Notes: generated by a model from the sequence alone, not told the origin. A DNA stretch of 64,000 nt from Streptosporangium saharense (GCF_014203715.1 NZ_JACHJP010000007.1:1-64000), one strand, 5' to 3'; numbered from the stretch's first letter, positions 27,185 to 35,236 are shown. Program-made: numbers and translations.

Positions 27185-27796
27185 TCAGGTGCCGGTCGTC
27201 CGGGCGAACCCGTCGTGGGACTCGTCACGGAGTTCGTCGGGTGCGTCGGGTTCGCGAAGCTCGCCGGGTTCGCGGAGTTCGTCGAGTTCGTCGAGTTCGT
27301 CGCGGAGGAGGGAGTAGAGGAGTTGGTCGTGCCAGCGGCCGCCTCGCCACTGGGCGCGCCGTACGCGGCCTTCGAGGCGGAAGCCGACCTTCTCCAGGCA
27401 GCGGATCTCGGCAAGGTTCTCCGGGTCGGTCGTCGCCTGGACGCGTTCGACCCGGGTGTGCGTGAACAGGTAGCGGACGAGCTCCCGCTGGGCCAGGGTC
27501 CCGACTCCGCGTCCCCGCCAGGCCGGAAGCAGGCCGATGGCGATCTCCCAGCACAGCGAGGTGTCACGACGCCCCCACCGCCGTTCCAGCCACTCGACCC
27601 GCCCGGCCAGCTCACCGTTCACGGTGACGGCGAGCATGTTGTCAGCCCCCGCCAGGAGCCCGCGGGTGCGCAGGGCCTCCCGCAACGCGACCGTGGAGGT
27701 GAACCCGAACCACTGGTACGGCGACGCCCCCTCCTCGCCCTGGAAAGCCACGTCGAAAACATCAAGATCAGCCTCAACGACGGGCCGGAGCTCCAC
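27185..27796 (-). CDS. GNAT family N-acetyltransferase
   Basis: A 203-residue acetyltransferase of the RimJ/RimL-like class. The acetyl-CoA pyrophosphate loop is LLPAWRGRGVGTLAQREL, and RCLEKVGFRLEGRVRRAQWR is the usual C-terminal strand-helix. Substrate is unknown; the group includes ribosomal protein and antibiotic acetyltransferases. GTG 27796 has AAGGAG seven bases upstream, while the frame is open to 28033. The last 35 residues are an acidic low-complexity tail of DEL and REP units encoded by a short tandem repeat. Confidence 0.9.
   Translation of the reverse strand: MELRPVVEADLDVFDVAFQGEEGASPYQWFGFTSTVALREALRTRGLLAGADNMLAVTVNGELAGRVEWLERRWGRRDTSLCWEIAIGLLPAWRGRGVGTLAQRELVRYLFTHTRVERVQATTDPENLAEIRCLEKVGFRLEGRVRRAQWRGGRWHDQLLYSLLRDELDELDELREPGELREPDAPDELRDESHDGFARTTGT
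27275..27301. repeat. Three tandem 9-bp units in the GNAT tail
   Basis: The unit GAGTTCGTC is repeated three times exactly, with diverged copies on the left side (GGGTTCGCG). It encodes the repeated Asp-Glu-Leu of the acetyltransferase C-terminal tail on the minus strand. Such a tract is prone to slippage, so tail length may vary between strains. Confidence 0.8.
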
Positions 27797-27887
27797 GGGC
27801 GTTCTCCTTCTGCGGTCGTCCTGCGCGATCTGATGTGCCGGTCCGGATGAGGCGTACGCCGCTTGAGCCCGGTTGATGACGGTGAGA

Positions 27888-28334
27888 TCAACCGGCCGTG
27901 GACTCGCCACCGTCACCGGCGAAAGACGTGATCCTGCGGTTGCGGTAATGGTCATGCACTCCGTTGTAGTGCCGCTTCCAGAGTTCGATCTTCTGCTCGA
28001 AGGATGGCTTCGGGGTGAGCAGTTCCAGCTCAATGGCGAGGTTGAAGAATCCCGCCCCCGGACCGGGAGAGTCCTTGTGGAGGACCAGCGCCGAGATCAT
28101 CCATCCGGTCTCGGGGCGGTTCACCTCGACGATCCTTCCGAGGAGGTAGCCGATCGCGGCACGCTCGTCGATTCGTTCGAAGTCGAACCCCGGGAGCCCG
28201 GTTCTGTCCACGAGGGCCGCGTTCAGGTCGGTATAGGTGGTCGCTCCGCCCTGGCGCGCGACCTCGATCAGGAATTCCAGACCTGCCTCGACGAACAGGT
28301 CCCAGGTGCTCTCGTCACGTCCGTACATCGACAT
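27888..28334 (-). CDS. Hypothetical protein, 148 aa
   Basis: Not recognised. It is a soluble protein with an alpha-helical start (STWDLFVEAGLEFLIEVARQ) and a segment that reads like a small winged-helix or effector immunity fold (TTYTDLNAALVDRTGLPGF, RAAIGYLLGRIVEV, GWMISALVLHKDSPGPGAGFFNLA). ATG 28334 lies eight bases after GGAGGCG. It stands 91 bp upstream of the acetyltransferase on the same strand. Its promoter lies in an AT-rich region. Confidence 0.7.
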   Translation of the reverse strand: MSMYGRDESTWDLFVEAGLEFLIEVARQGGATTYTDLNAALVDRTGLPGFDFERIDERAAIGYLLGRIVEVNRPETGWMISALVLHKDSPGPGAGFFNLAIELELLTPKPSFEQKIELWKRHYNGVHDHYRNRRITSFAGDGGESTAG

Positions 28335-28666
28335 CCCATCGCCTCCGCCCTGGAGGATAACCGAAGAAGTTATTTTTCATCAGCAAAAAACCGATATAGC
28401 GGCGCCTGCCTGTCCGGTTTTCCCTGGGTGACGCGCCGGGAAGCCACCAGATCCCCATCAGCATACGAACATGGGCGTCCCTAGACAGTTGCGGACGAAC
28501 ACCATGGACCATCTCGAATCTTCCGGAACACACGCCGAAGAATAAACTAGGCGAAAAGATCCCAAATCCCCTCACACCACCAAGATTTTGAGCTTTCATT
28601 CAAAGTGGTGGATAGCAGGAATCTCTCGAAGTGCGATTTTCCCTGTCCGCGTAACCATCGACCGTT
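28335..28666. other. AT-rich intergenic region
   Basis: About 330 bp with clearly lower GC than the surroundings (runs such as GTTATTTTTC, CAGCAAAAAACC and AGAATAAACTAGG). No gene or strong hairpin is recognised. It separates divergent genes at 28334 and 28667 and lies about 600 bp from the tRNA-Lys gene. It probably contains two promoters. Confidence 0.55.
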
Positions 28667-29182
28667 ATGGTCATGATCGTGTCTAACATATACCTTCATA
28701 ACGACATACTGCTGTCGATGATGAAAAACCTGGTCAGGGATGGTGCCGACCTGGAACCGGCCAGGAAGGCGTTCGAATCCACCAAGGGTGACTTCGCCGC
28801 GAAACTCACCGCCGCGCTGCAGGAACGGTTCGCTCAGATGGTCGCGCCAGAGCTGTTCATCGACGTGCCAGAGCATCCGGAGAAGCTCGGCAAGGCGGAA
28901 CTGGAAGCACTGCTGCGACCCGCCGCCCACGGTTTCCTTCGGTCGCATCCGACCAAGAGCGAATTACTGGACCAGGCGGAACAGATCCGGTGGCGGCAGG
29001 AGAATCGTCCACCCTGGATCCCACGTATTGACCGACACGACGAGCCCATACCGACGCCGGAGACCGGCTCCTCCGATGCGGAGGCTCGTCCCGAACGGCC
29101 TCTGACCGTCACCGCCCTCACCGAGCTCGGCGACGTGACCGTCCTGTTGCCGGCTGACCCGCAGCGGGACTCTCGCGAGTGA
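28667..29182 (+). CDS. Hypothetical protein, 171 aa
   Basis: Unrecognised. The first 15 residues are hydrophobic and encoded with lower GC (MVMIVSNIYLHNDILLSMM); the rest is helical and charged (RKAFESTKGDFAAKLTAAL, ERFAQMVAPELFIDVPEH) with a Pro-rich hinge before a short C-terminal strand. No ribosome site is obvious before ATG 28667 or the in-frame ATG 28673, so the start is uncertain and the message may be leaderless. It is followed by a strong hairpin and the tRNA-Lys gene on the other strand. Confidence 0.55.
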   Translation: MVMIVSNIYLHNDILLSMMKNLVRDGADLEPARKAFESTKGDFAAKLTAALQERFAQMVAPELFIDVPEHPEKLGKAELEALLRPAAHGFLRSHPTKSELLDQAEQIRWRQENRPPWIPRIDRHDEPIPTPETGSSDAEARPERPLTVTALTELGDVTVLLPADPQRDSRE

Positions 29183-29220
29183 CGCCGTGGGCCAGAGCCC
29201 GGCAGGAGGCCGTGAAAACC

Positions 29221-29258
29221 AGGAAGCCCCAGCTCAACGTGTTGAGCTGGGGCTTCCT
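29221..29258 (-). terminator. Intrinsic terminator of the tRNA-Lys gene
   Basis: Two 18-bp perfectly complementary arms, beginning AGGAAGCCCC and ending GGGGCTTCCT, flank a two-base centre. On the minus strand the hairpin is followed by GGTTTTCA, giving a short U run. It lies 7 bp past the tRNA 3-prime end and may also stop the rightward gene that ends at 29182. Confidence 0.85.
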
Positions 29259-29264
29259 GCGCTG

Positions 29265-29338
29265 TGCGCCGCCAGGGACTCGAACCCCGGACCCGCTGAT
29301 TAAGAGTCAGCTGCTCTAACCAACTGAGCTAGCGGCGC
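29265..29338 (-). tRNA. tRNA-Lys (anticodon CTT)
   Basis: A full 74-base cloverleaf: acceptor arms GCGCCGC and GCGGCGC with discriminator A, D-stem GCTC/GAGC around AGTTGGTTA, anticodon stem GCTGA/TCAGC with loop CTCTTAA (anticodon CTT), and a T-loop TTCGAGT. CCA is not encoded. It is a stand-alone tRNA gene with its own terminator. tRNA genes are common integration targets, but no integrase or second copy of its 3-prime end was noticed nearby. Confidence 0.96.
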
Positions 29339-29560
29339 TTGGCTTCGACAAGACTACCGGACGAGGGGTTGTGGTTGGGACATGAGATGACACGACTCGG
29401 CTGTCGTCCCATGCCATGGGATGGCGGTTATTTCGTGTTTTTTCGTTGCTCGCCCCCAGGCCATGACCATGATCGCGAAATGAGTGGGGGGCGTGACCGT
29501 TTGGAGGCCTCAGCCGGGGTAGCGGGAGAGGGCCGACGAACCACGTCAAAGGAGAGACAC

Positions 29561-29929
29561 ATGCAGCCTGAACTGTGGAGTTATCGTGCTGACGCCTACG
29601 ACGTCAACCAGAGCCTCGACATCGCGGGCTATCACGTGGAGGCCACCGACGGGAAGATCGGTTCCGTCGACGAGGCGACCTACGAGGTCGGCGAGAGCTA
29701 CATCGTGGTCGACACCGGGCCGTGGATCTTCGGGAAGAAGGTCCTGCTGCCCGCGGGTACGGTGACCCAGATCGATCCTCAGGAGCGCAGGGTTCACGTC
29801 TCGCGCACCAAGGAGGAGATCAAGAACGCCCCCGAGTTCGACGAGTCGAACTTCAAGGAGCCGGTGTACCGCGACTCGGTCGGCGAGTACTACGGCCGCT
29901 TCCCCTACGGCGGGACGGGCGTCTACTGA
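29561..29929 (+). CDS. PRC-barrel domain protein
   Basis: A 122-residue protein. Residues about 20-90 form a PRC-barrel-like beta fold: YHVEATDGKIGSVDEATYE, SYIVVDTGPWIFGKKVLLP, GTVTQIDPQERRVHVSRT. The end is rich in Tyr and Gly (YYGRFPYGGTGVY). PRC-barrel proteins of this size occur in actinomycetes and are often linked to stress or photosynthetic-complex-like assembly; no specific role can be given. ATG 29561 has AAAGGAGAG at good spacing. It is monocistronic and ends before a strong terminator. Confidence 0.87.
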   Translation: MQPELWSYRADAYDVNQSLDIAGYHVEATDGKIGSVDEATYEVGESYIVVDTGPWIFGKKVLLPAGTVTQIDPQERRVHVSRTKEEIKNAPEFDESNFKEPVYRDSVGEYYGRFPYGGTGVY

Positions 29930-29952
29930 TCCGTCTCCGCGACGTCACGCAC

Positions 29953-29986
29953 GGCGAGGGCCCCGCTTCACGGCGGGGCCCTCGCC
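29953..29986 (+). terminator. Terminator hairpin after the PRC-barrel gene
   Basis: Perfect 14-bp arms GGCGAGGGCCCCGC and GCGGGGCCCTCGCC with a six-base loop, followed by GCGTTTCG. Located 24 bp past the stop at 29929. Confidence 0.85.
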
Positions 29987-30213
29987 GCGTTTCGCCCCGG
30001 GAACGCGGAAACCCGGAAGGGCGGAAGCCGGAAACGCGGAAGCCCGGGAGCGTGGGAGCGTGGGAGCGTGAAGCGCGGAAGTCCAGAAACCCGAAGGTCC
30101 CCGGCAAGACCCAGGGAACGCCTCTGAAAGTCCCCGGGAAGACGCCAGGAAGGCCCCGGGAAAGACGCCAGGAAGATCCCAAAAATCCTGGGAAGACCTC
30201 GGGAAGGCATGGA
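29987..30213. repeat. Degenerate GGAAG/CCGGGAA repeat tract between two terminators
   Basis: About 225 bp made of imperfect units such as CGGAAGCCCGG, GGGAGCGTG (three copies, two exact), CCCCGGGAAGACGCCAGGAAG (written here in parts) and CCTGGGAAGACCTCGGGAAG. Units vary in length (roughly 9-24 bp), so it is not a CRISPR array. It lies between two convergent genes that each have a terminator, so it should be transcriptionally quiet. Its origin is probably local slippage. Confidence 0.65.
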
Positions 30214-30215
30214 AA

Positions 30216-30253
30216 AGAGCGATGGCCCCGCCTGGCGGGGCCGTCGCTCTTCA
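30216..30253 (-). terminator. Terminator hairpin after the nucleotidyltransferase-like gene
   Basis: Arms GAGCGATGGCCCCGCC and GGCGGGGCCGTCGCTC pair with one mismatch. On the minus strand the stem is followed by TTTTCC, giving a U run. It lies 9 bp past the stop at 30262. Confidence 0.85.
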
Positions 30254-30261
30254 AAAGAGGG

Positions 30262-30894
30262 TCAGGGCCAGGAAGGATCGCCCACCGGATCGACGGGGCC
30301 GTCGAGGACGCCGAGCCGTTCCAGGAGGGTCAGGAAGGTGAGGGCGTACGGCGAGGCCTGGGTCACGGCCGCGACGCGGCCCCAGTCGACCTGCTCGCGC
30401 AGCGCCCTGACCTGGGGAAGCAGCGAGCCGTAGTCACAACTGTGCTCGGACAGTGGGAGCAGCCAGGTGATGACCAGGTCTGTCGCCTCAAGGACGGGCA
30501 CGATCACGGCGGAGGCCTTCATCGGCTCGGCGCGGTCCAGCAGGCCGGGGGTGACGGGACAGTCGCAGATGCTGAAGATCAGGTCCACCAGTCTGCCCTC
30601 GTCGTAGGCCTTGACCAGCCAGTCCTCCGGGGGTTTGAGCGTCTCGAAGCCCAGGTTTCCCAGGGCCTCAAGGGCGGTGGGCACGTCCTGCTCCGGCAGG
30701 ACGAAGTCGACGTCGTGCAGTGAGGGGGCGGCGCCACGCGCGTAGGCGGCGCATCCGCCCGCCAGCGCGAACCTGACACCCGCATCCTTGAGGCCGCTAC
30801 TGGCTCGCTTCAGCGTTTCCAGGATGGCGTCGGTCACCTCGTGGCTGTGGCTTCCCATATCCCCCGGGTACCCCATGGATTCCCAGATAGGCAT
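30262..30894 (-). CDS. Nucleotidyltransferase-fold protein, 210 aa
   Basis: The first 80 residues carry a pol-beta/AbiEii-like nucleotidyltransferase pattern: GVRFALAGGCAAYARGAAPSLH in two parts with the GG and ARG turns, then HDVDFVLPEQD, whose Asp-x-Asp is the metal site. GFETLKPPEDWLVKAYDEGRLVDLIFS follows, with a third acidic position. Such minimal proteins modify unknown targets or act as antitoxin-like partners; none is adjacent. In-frame ATGs at 30894, 30876 and 30858 are all possible; the last begins MGSHSHEV after GGGGGAT and may be the true start. Confidence 0.75.
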   Translation of the reverse strand: MPIWESMGYPGDMGSHSHEVTDAILETLKRASSGLKDAGVRFALAGGCAAYARGAAPSLHDVDFVLPEQDVPTALEALGNLGFETLKPPEDWLVKAYDEGRLVDLIFSICDCPVTPGLLDRAEPMKASAVIVPVLEATDLVITWLLPLSEHSCDYGSLLPQVRALREQVDWGRVAAVTQASPYALTFLTLLERLGVLDGPVDPVGDPSWP

Positions 30895-31026
30895 AGCAAA
30901 CCTAGCCCCGGGTAAAGCGCCCTCTTAACTCCACCGACCAGATCCCACATCGGCCCGACGTCGAAGGGCGCTCCGGCCGTGGAGCGTGCCAGCCGTACCC
31001 CACCCCTGATGCCCGAAGGAGTTCTG

Positions 31027-31530
31027 ATGAGCGAGCCTGGACATGATCACATCGAGGAACCGGAATCCGACGAGACCCGTAAGGAGCGGGTGGACCGTGA
31101 GCTCGGCGAGTTGCTGCAGGGGCTCAGGGTCGCCGTCACCGGGGTGCAGGTGCTGTTCGCCTTCCTGCTGACGCTTCCGTTCGCCGCCGGTTTCCACAAA
31201 CTGGACAGCGGGGGGCGCTGGCTGTTCTTCATCTCCCTGTTGAGCGCCGCGCTGGCCTCGGTGCTGTTCATCACGCCCGCCGCCCAGCATCGGCTGCTGT
31301 TCCGTACGCCACTGAAGGAGAGGATGCTGCACCGGGCCAACACCCTGGGCATCGCCGGGGCCGTCGGGCTGGCGATCGCGATGACCAGTTCGGTCGCCCT
31401 GGTGGCGGAGACCGTGATCAACGCCTGGCCGGCCGCGCTGTTCGGCGGTGCCGTCGCCCTGTCCAGCGCGTGGTTCTGGATCCTCCAGCCGATCCTGGAT
31501 CTTCATAGAACCAGGGATGTTACGTCGTGA
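31027..31530 (+). CDS. DUF6328 family membrane protein
   Basis: A 167-residue integral membrane protein with about four hydrophobic segments. The charged N terminus (ETRKERVDRELGELLQGLRVAVTGVQ) leading into LLTLPFAAGFHKLD and the RTPLKERMLHRANTLGIAG loop are characteristic of DUF6328. Function unknown. ATG 31027 has AAGGAG six bases upstream. A microprotein gene follows 22 bp later on the same strand. Confidence 0.87.
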   Translation: MSEPGHDHIEEPESDETRKERVDRELGELLQGLRVAVTGVQVLFAFLLTLPFAAGFHKLDSGGRWLFFISLLSAALASVLFITPAAQHRLLFRTPLKERMLHRANTLGIAGAVGLAIAMTSSVALVAETVINAWPAALFGGAVALSSAWFWILQPILDLHRTRDVTS

Positions 31531-31552
31531 ATCGTGAGGGCAGAGGCCGGTT

Positions 31553-31702
31553 ATGGCTACCTTGCTTTGGATCATCGCAGTCGTTCTCGTCATCTCCGGG
31601 ATCTACGTGATCCTGGCCCGCCGCGACCTCCTCTGGGGGATCGTGCTCATCGTTCTCGGCTTCCTCGTGGGTCCCGGGGGTGTGAGCATCTTCAATGTCT
31701 GA
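31553..31702 (+). CDS. GPGG-motif small membrane protein, 49 aa
   Basis: A 49-residue protein too short for usual length cut-offs. It has two hydrophobic segments: LLWIIAVVLVISGIYVI, a short basic loop ARRDLLWG, then IVLIVLGFLVGPGGVSIF, containing the GPGG motif that defines a known actinobacterial microprotein family. ATG 31553 follows AGAGGCCGG. It starts 22 bp after the DUF6328 gene and probably shares its transcript. Function is unknown. Confidence 0.87.
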   Translation: MATLLWIIAVVLVISGIYVILARRDLLWGIVLIVLGFLVGPGGVSIFNV

Positions 31703-31840
31703 TGCGGGCCCTGCTCGCACCACTCACAACGTCATACGAACCGCCTCGAAGCCTCGGCGGGCCGGGTTCCGTCCGGCCCGCCCGCTTCATCTTTCATACC
31801 GAAAAATCACGAAAAATCGTGACGAATCGCAAAAACCGGG

Positions 31841-32554
31841 TCACAGGCAGTAGATCCCGTAGGCCCGGCCGAGCACAGGAAGCGCGACGTTGCGCACCCT
31901 GATGCCACCGGGGGTCACGCCCTTCTCCGTGCCCGCGTGCGCGTGCCCGTGGACGATCAGGTCGGCGCCCTCCGCGTCCACGGCCTCGGCCAGCAGGTAG
32001 CTGCCGAGGAAGGGATAGATCTCCAGGGGTTCCCCCGCGAGGGTGTCCTTGACCGGTGAGTAGTGGGACAGCACGACCCTGTGGTCGGCCTGCAGTTCCT
32101 TCAGCGCCACCCGCCAGCGTTCCGCGATCCGCTTGGTGTGCCCCACGAAGGCCTTGATCTCGGGCTCGCCGAAGTCGCTGGCGCACTTGCCCGCGTATCC
32201 CCCGCCGAAGCCCTTGCCGCCGACGATGCCGAGCCGTACGCCGTCAATGTCGAGCACGGTCGCGTCGTCGTGCAGGACCGTGATCCCCGCGTCGGTCAGC
32301 ATGGCCGCGATCTCGCCGGGGCGGTCGGAGTGGTGGTCGTGGTTGCCGAGCACGGCGACCACAGGAACCGGCAGGTCGCGGAACTCGTCGGCGACCACGG
32401 CCGCCTCGTCCAGGGTGCCGTGCCGGGTCAGGTCCCCGGCGAGCAGCAGCACGTCGGCGTGTTCCTCGATACCGTCAAGCCGTTTGCGGTAGCTCCCCCT
32501 GAGGCTCTCGTCCAGGTGGACGTCCCCAACCGCCGCGATACGCAGTTGCCTCAC
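31841..32554 (-). CDS. Metallophosphoesterase
   Basis: A 237-residue calcineurin-like phosphoesterase. Metal-binding motifs appear in order: GDVHLDES near residue 10, AGDLTRHG near 40, GNHDHHSD near 70, SHYSP near 165 and HGHAHAG near 203. All ligands for a two-metal site are present. It probably hydrolyses a phosphomono- or diester; the natural substrate is unknown. GTG 32554 overlaps the stop of the BON-domain gene (GTGA), so translation is coupled. The frame is open to 33037, but that extension is an overlap artefact. Confidence 0.9.
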   Translation of the reverse strand: MRQLRIAAVGDVHLDESLRGSYRKRLDGIEEHADVLLLAGDLTRHGTLDEAAVVADEFRDLPVPVVAVLGNHDHHSDRPGEIAAMLTDAGITVLHDDATVLDIDGVRLGIVGGKGFGGGYAGKCASDFGEPEIKAFVGHTKRIAERWRVALKELQADHRVVLSHYSPVKDTLAGEPLEIYPFLGSYLLAEAVDAEGADLIVHGHAHAGTEKGVTPGGIRVRNVALPVLGRAYGIYCL

Positions 32555-32796
32555 AGCCGTTCCTCCTCCCCCGGCCCCCTGATGTCGAGGACGGTGATCT
32601 CGTTGCGGAGCGTCAGCTCCGGGGCTGCCTCGTGGGCCACGTCGGCGATGAGCAGGCGGCGTTCGTCGCCGGAGACCTGCCCGCGCAGGAAGAGCTGTCC
32701 GCCCCTGACGTCGACCCGGATGCCGAGCTCGTTGGTCCTGTCGTCCTCGGCCAGTGCGCGTTGCACGCGCGCGGCGACGTACTGCGGAGCCTCCAT
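32551..32796 (-). CDS. BON domain protein, 81 aa
   Basis: A single BON domain: YVAARVQRALAEDDRTNELG, then VDVRGGQLFLRGQVSGDERR and IADVAHEAAP with ITVLDIRG. BON domains bind phospholipid surfaces or other ligands; here there is no signal peptide, so the protein is probably cytosolic. ATG 32796 has GGAG seven bases upstream. It is translationally coupled to the metallophosphoesterase that follows. Confidence 0.85.
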   Translation of the reverse strand: MEAPQYVAARVQRALAEDDRTNELGIRVDVRGGQLFLRGQVSGDERRLLIADVAHEAAPELTLRNEITVLDIRGPGEEERL

Positions 32797-32942
32797 CGTC
32801 GAACTCCTTTCTCCGAAAAACCTCGCGTTCCCGGGAAACCTCCGGCGAAACGCGTTTGGAACTCTCCCCCAGGGCAGAGAGGGCGAACGGATGCCTAGGA
32901 CGCAGGCACGTGGTGCTGTCGCACACCCGCGGAGCCGCGTCA

Positions 32943-34202
32943 ATGAAGTCCCCCAAGTCCGTGAGAACCTCCAGACGGTCCATGAGGATCGCGATGGTGT
33001 CCGAGCACGCCAGCCCCCTCGCCACGATCGGCGGCACCGACGCCGGAGGCCAGAACGTCCACGTCGCCGCCCTGTCCAGGGCGCTCGCCGCGCGTGGGCA
33101 CGAGGTCGTCGTCTACACCCGCAGGCAGTCGCCCGACCAGCCGGAGCGGGTCCGCCTCGCCCCCGGGGTGACCGTGGTGCACGTCCCCGCGGGTCCCCCG
33201 GTCGTGCTGCCCAAGGACGACCTGCTCGCCTGGATGCCCGACTTCGGCCGCTGGCTGGCCCGGCACTGGCGCACCGCGCCGCCGGACGTCGCGCACAGCC
33301 ACTTCTGGATGAGCGGCCTGGCCACGCTGGCCGCCGCCAGGGATACCGGGGTGGCCGTCGCGCACACCTTCCACGCGCTCGGCACGGTGAAGCGGCGCCA
33401 TCAGGGCGCGGCCGACACCAGCCCCCGCGAGCGCGTCGGCGCCGAGACCCTCGTCGCCAGGCAGGCGGACGTGGTGGTCGCGACCTGCGCCGACGAGGTG
33501 TCCGAGCTGCGCAGGATGCGGCTTTCCGGGCACACGGTACGGGTCGTCCCCTGCGGGGTGGACACCGACGTCTTCACCCCTCGGGGCCCGAGGACGGATC
33601 TCGGTGAGGGGCCGGTGCTGCTCGCCCTGGGCAGGGCCGTACCGCGCAAGGGTGTCGAGACCACGATCCGCGCCCTACGGTACGTGCCCGACGCGAGGCT
33701 GGTGGTCGCGGGTGGCGCGCCCGGTGAGCCCGAGCTCGACCGCCTGGCGCGCGTCGCCGGGATGTACGGCGTCGCCGACCGGATCCGGTTCCTCGGCCAG
33801 GTCTCCCGGCATGACGTCCCGGCGCTGGTCCGCGGGGCCGATGTCCTGGTCAGCGTGCCGTGGTACGAGCCGTTCGGCATCGTGCCGCTCGAAGCCATGG
33901 CGTGCGGCGTCCCCGTGGTCGCCTCCGCGGTCGGCGGGCACCTGGACACGGTCGTCCCCGGCGTCACGGGGCTGCTTGTCCCGCCGCGCGCGCCCGAGGT
34001 GCTCGGCCGCGCACTGCGCGACCTGCTCGCCTCCCCCGCCCTTCTCACCTCGTACGGCACCGCCGCCGCGGAGCGGGCCAGGGCGCACTACGGCTGGGAC
34101 CGGGTCGCGAGCCGTACCGAGGCCGTCTATGACGAGGTGCTCGCCGCCAGGACCGGGGAGGCGGGCATGGTGGCTGTCCGCCCGGGTACGGGAGCCGCCT
34201 GA
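32943..34202 (+). CDS. Family 4 glycosyltransferase (GT-B fold)
   Basis: A 419-residue retaining glycosyltransferase. The acceptor domain begins MRIAMVSEHASPLA, with GGTDAGGQNVHVAALS near residue 30; the donor domain has LALGRAVPRKGVETTIRAL and the nucleotide-sugar E-x7-E region YEPFGIVPLEAMACGVPVVAS. The N terminus resembles MshA and sucrose-synthase-like actinomycete enzymes, but the role is not fixed. ATG 32943 has GGAG nine bases upstream; ATG 32982 is a shorter option. An SDR gene follows 20 bp later, so the two are probably one operon. Confidence 0.88.
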   Translation: MKSPKSVRTSRRSMRIAMVSEHASPLATIGGTDAGGQNVHVAALSRALAARGHEVVVYTRRQSPDQPERVRLAPGVTVVHVPAGPPVVLPKDDLLAWMPDFGRWLARHWRTAPPDVAHSHFWMSGLATLAAARDTGVAVAHTFHALGTVKRRHQGAADTSPRERVGAETLVARQADVVVATCADEVSELRRMRLSGHTVRVVPCGVDTDVFTPRGPRTDLGEGPVLLALGRAVPRKGVETTIRALRYVPDARLVVAGGAPGEPELDRLARVAGMYGVADRIRFLGQVSRHDVPALVRGADVLVSVPWYEPFGIVPLEAMACGVPVVASAVGGHLDTVVPGVTGLLVPPRAPEVLGRALRDLLASPALLTSYGTAAAERARAHYGWDRVASRTEAVYDEVLAARTGEAGMVAVRPGTGAA

Positions 34203-34222
34203 ACCGGCGAAGGAGATAGATC

Positions 34223-35218
34223 ATGAAGGACAAGGTCGTTGTGGTGACCGGTGCGAGCGGCGGGGTCGGCCGGGCGGTCGCCCAGGAGTACGGCGCGCGG
34301 GGCGCGTCCGTCGCCCTGATCGCCAGGGGGACGGCCGGACTGGGCTCGGCGGCTGCCGACGTGGGCGCCGCGGGAGGCACCGGGCTGGTCTACGAGGCGG
34401 ATGTCGCCGACCACCAGCAGGTCAGGCAGGCCGCGGCACGGATCGAACGGGAGCTGGGGCCGATCGACGTCTGGATCAACGTGGCCTTCTCCTCGGTCTT
34501 CGCCCCCTTCACCGAGATCAGCCCGGAGGAGTACGAGCGGACGACGCGGGTCACCTACCTCGGCTATGTCTGGGGGACGCGGGTGGCGCTCGACCTGATG
34601 CGTCCCAGGGACCGGGGGGTGATCGTCCAGGCCGGGTCGGCGCTCGCCTACCGGGGCATTCCCCTGCAGTCCGCCTACTGCGGGGCCAAGCACGCGATCA
34701 AGGGGTTCACCGAGTCGGTCAGGACCGAGCTGATGGGGGAGGACAGCGGGGTCCAGATCACCATGGTGCAGTTGCCCGCGCTGAACACCCCGCAGTTCTC
34801 CTGGGTGCTGTCCAGGCTCGGCCGCCATCCGCAGCCCGTCCCCCCGATCTACCAGCCGGAGGTCGCCGCGAGGGCGATCGTCCACGCCGCCGAGCACCCA
34901 CGGCGGCGGGAGTACTGGGTGGGCGCCTCGACCGCCATGACCATGATCGGCGAGCGTCTGGCCCCCGGGCTGATCGACCGCTACCTGGCCCGCACCGGAC
35001 GGCAGAGCCAGCAGACCGACTCCCTGGAGCCGACCGGCACGGCCAACCTGTGGCGGCCCGCCGACGAGGAGCGGGACTACGGCGCCCACGGCGCCTTCGA
35101 CGAGCGGGCCCATTCGCGGAGCTTCCAGGCCTGGCTGTCCCGCAACCGTGGCCTGGCGGCCCTCACCGTGGCCGGTGGGGCCGCCGCCGTCGCGGCCGTG
35201 CGCGCGGCGAGGCGCTGA
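34223..35218 (+). CDS. SDR family oxidoreductase
   Basis: A 331-residue short-chain dehydrogenase. Cofactor site VVVTGASGGVGRAVAQEYG at the N terminus, then an active-site region with QAGSALAYRG (Ser) and SAYCGAKHAIKG (Tyr and Lys). The usual NAG motif is replaced by INVAFSS. The C terminus is extended by about 80 residues, ending in an Ala/Val-rich possible membrane segment (LAALTVAGGAAAVAAVRAARR in two parts). It has AAGGAGATAGATC before ATG. Substrate unknown; the glycosyltransferase upstream is probably co-transcribed. Confidence 0.9.
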   Translation: MKDKVVVVTGASGGVGRAVAQEYGARGASVALIARGTAGLGSAAADVGAAGGTGLVYEADVADHQQVRQAAARIERELGPIDVWINVAFSSVFAPFTEISPEEYERTTRVTYLGYVWGTRVALDLMRPRDRGVIVQAGSALAYRGIPLQSAYCGAKHAIKGFTESVRTELMGEDSGVQITMVQLPALNTPQFSWVLSRLGRHPQPVPPIYQPEVAARAIVHAAEHPRRREYWVGASTAMTMIGERLAPGLIDRYLARTGRQSQQTDSLEPTGTANLWRPADEERDYGAHGAFDERAHSRSFQAWLSRNRGLAALTVAGGAAAVAAVRAARR

Positions 35219-35236
35219 GCCGTACCGGACCGGCTG

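Noticed and set aside
29265-29338. Genomic island attachment site at tRNA-Lys
   Set aside because: No integrase, direct repeat of the tRNA end or mobile gene was found within the window.
29987-30213. CRISPR array
   Set aside because: Repeats are irregular in length and sequence, without uniform spacers or cas genes.
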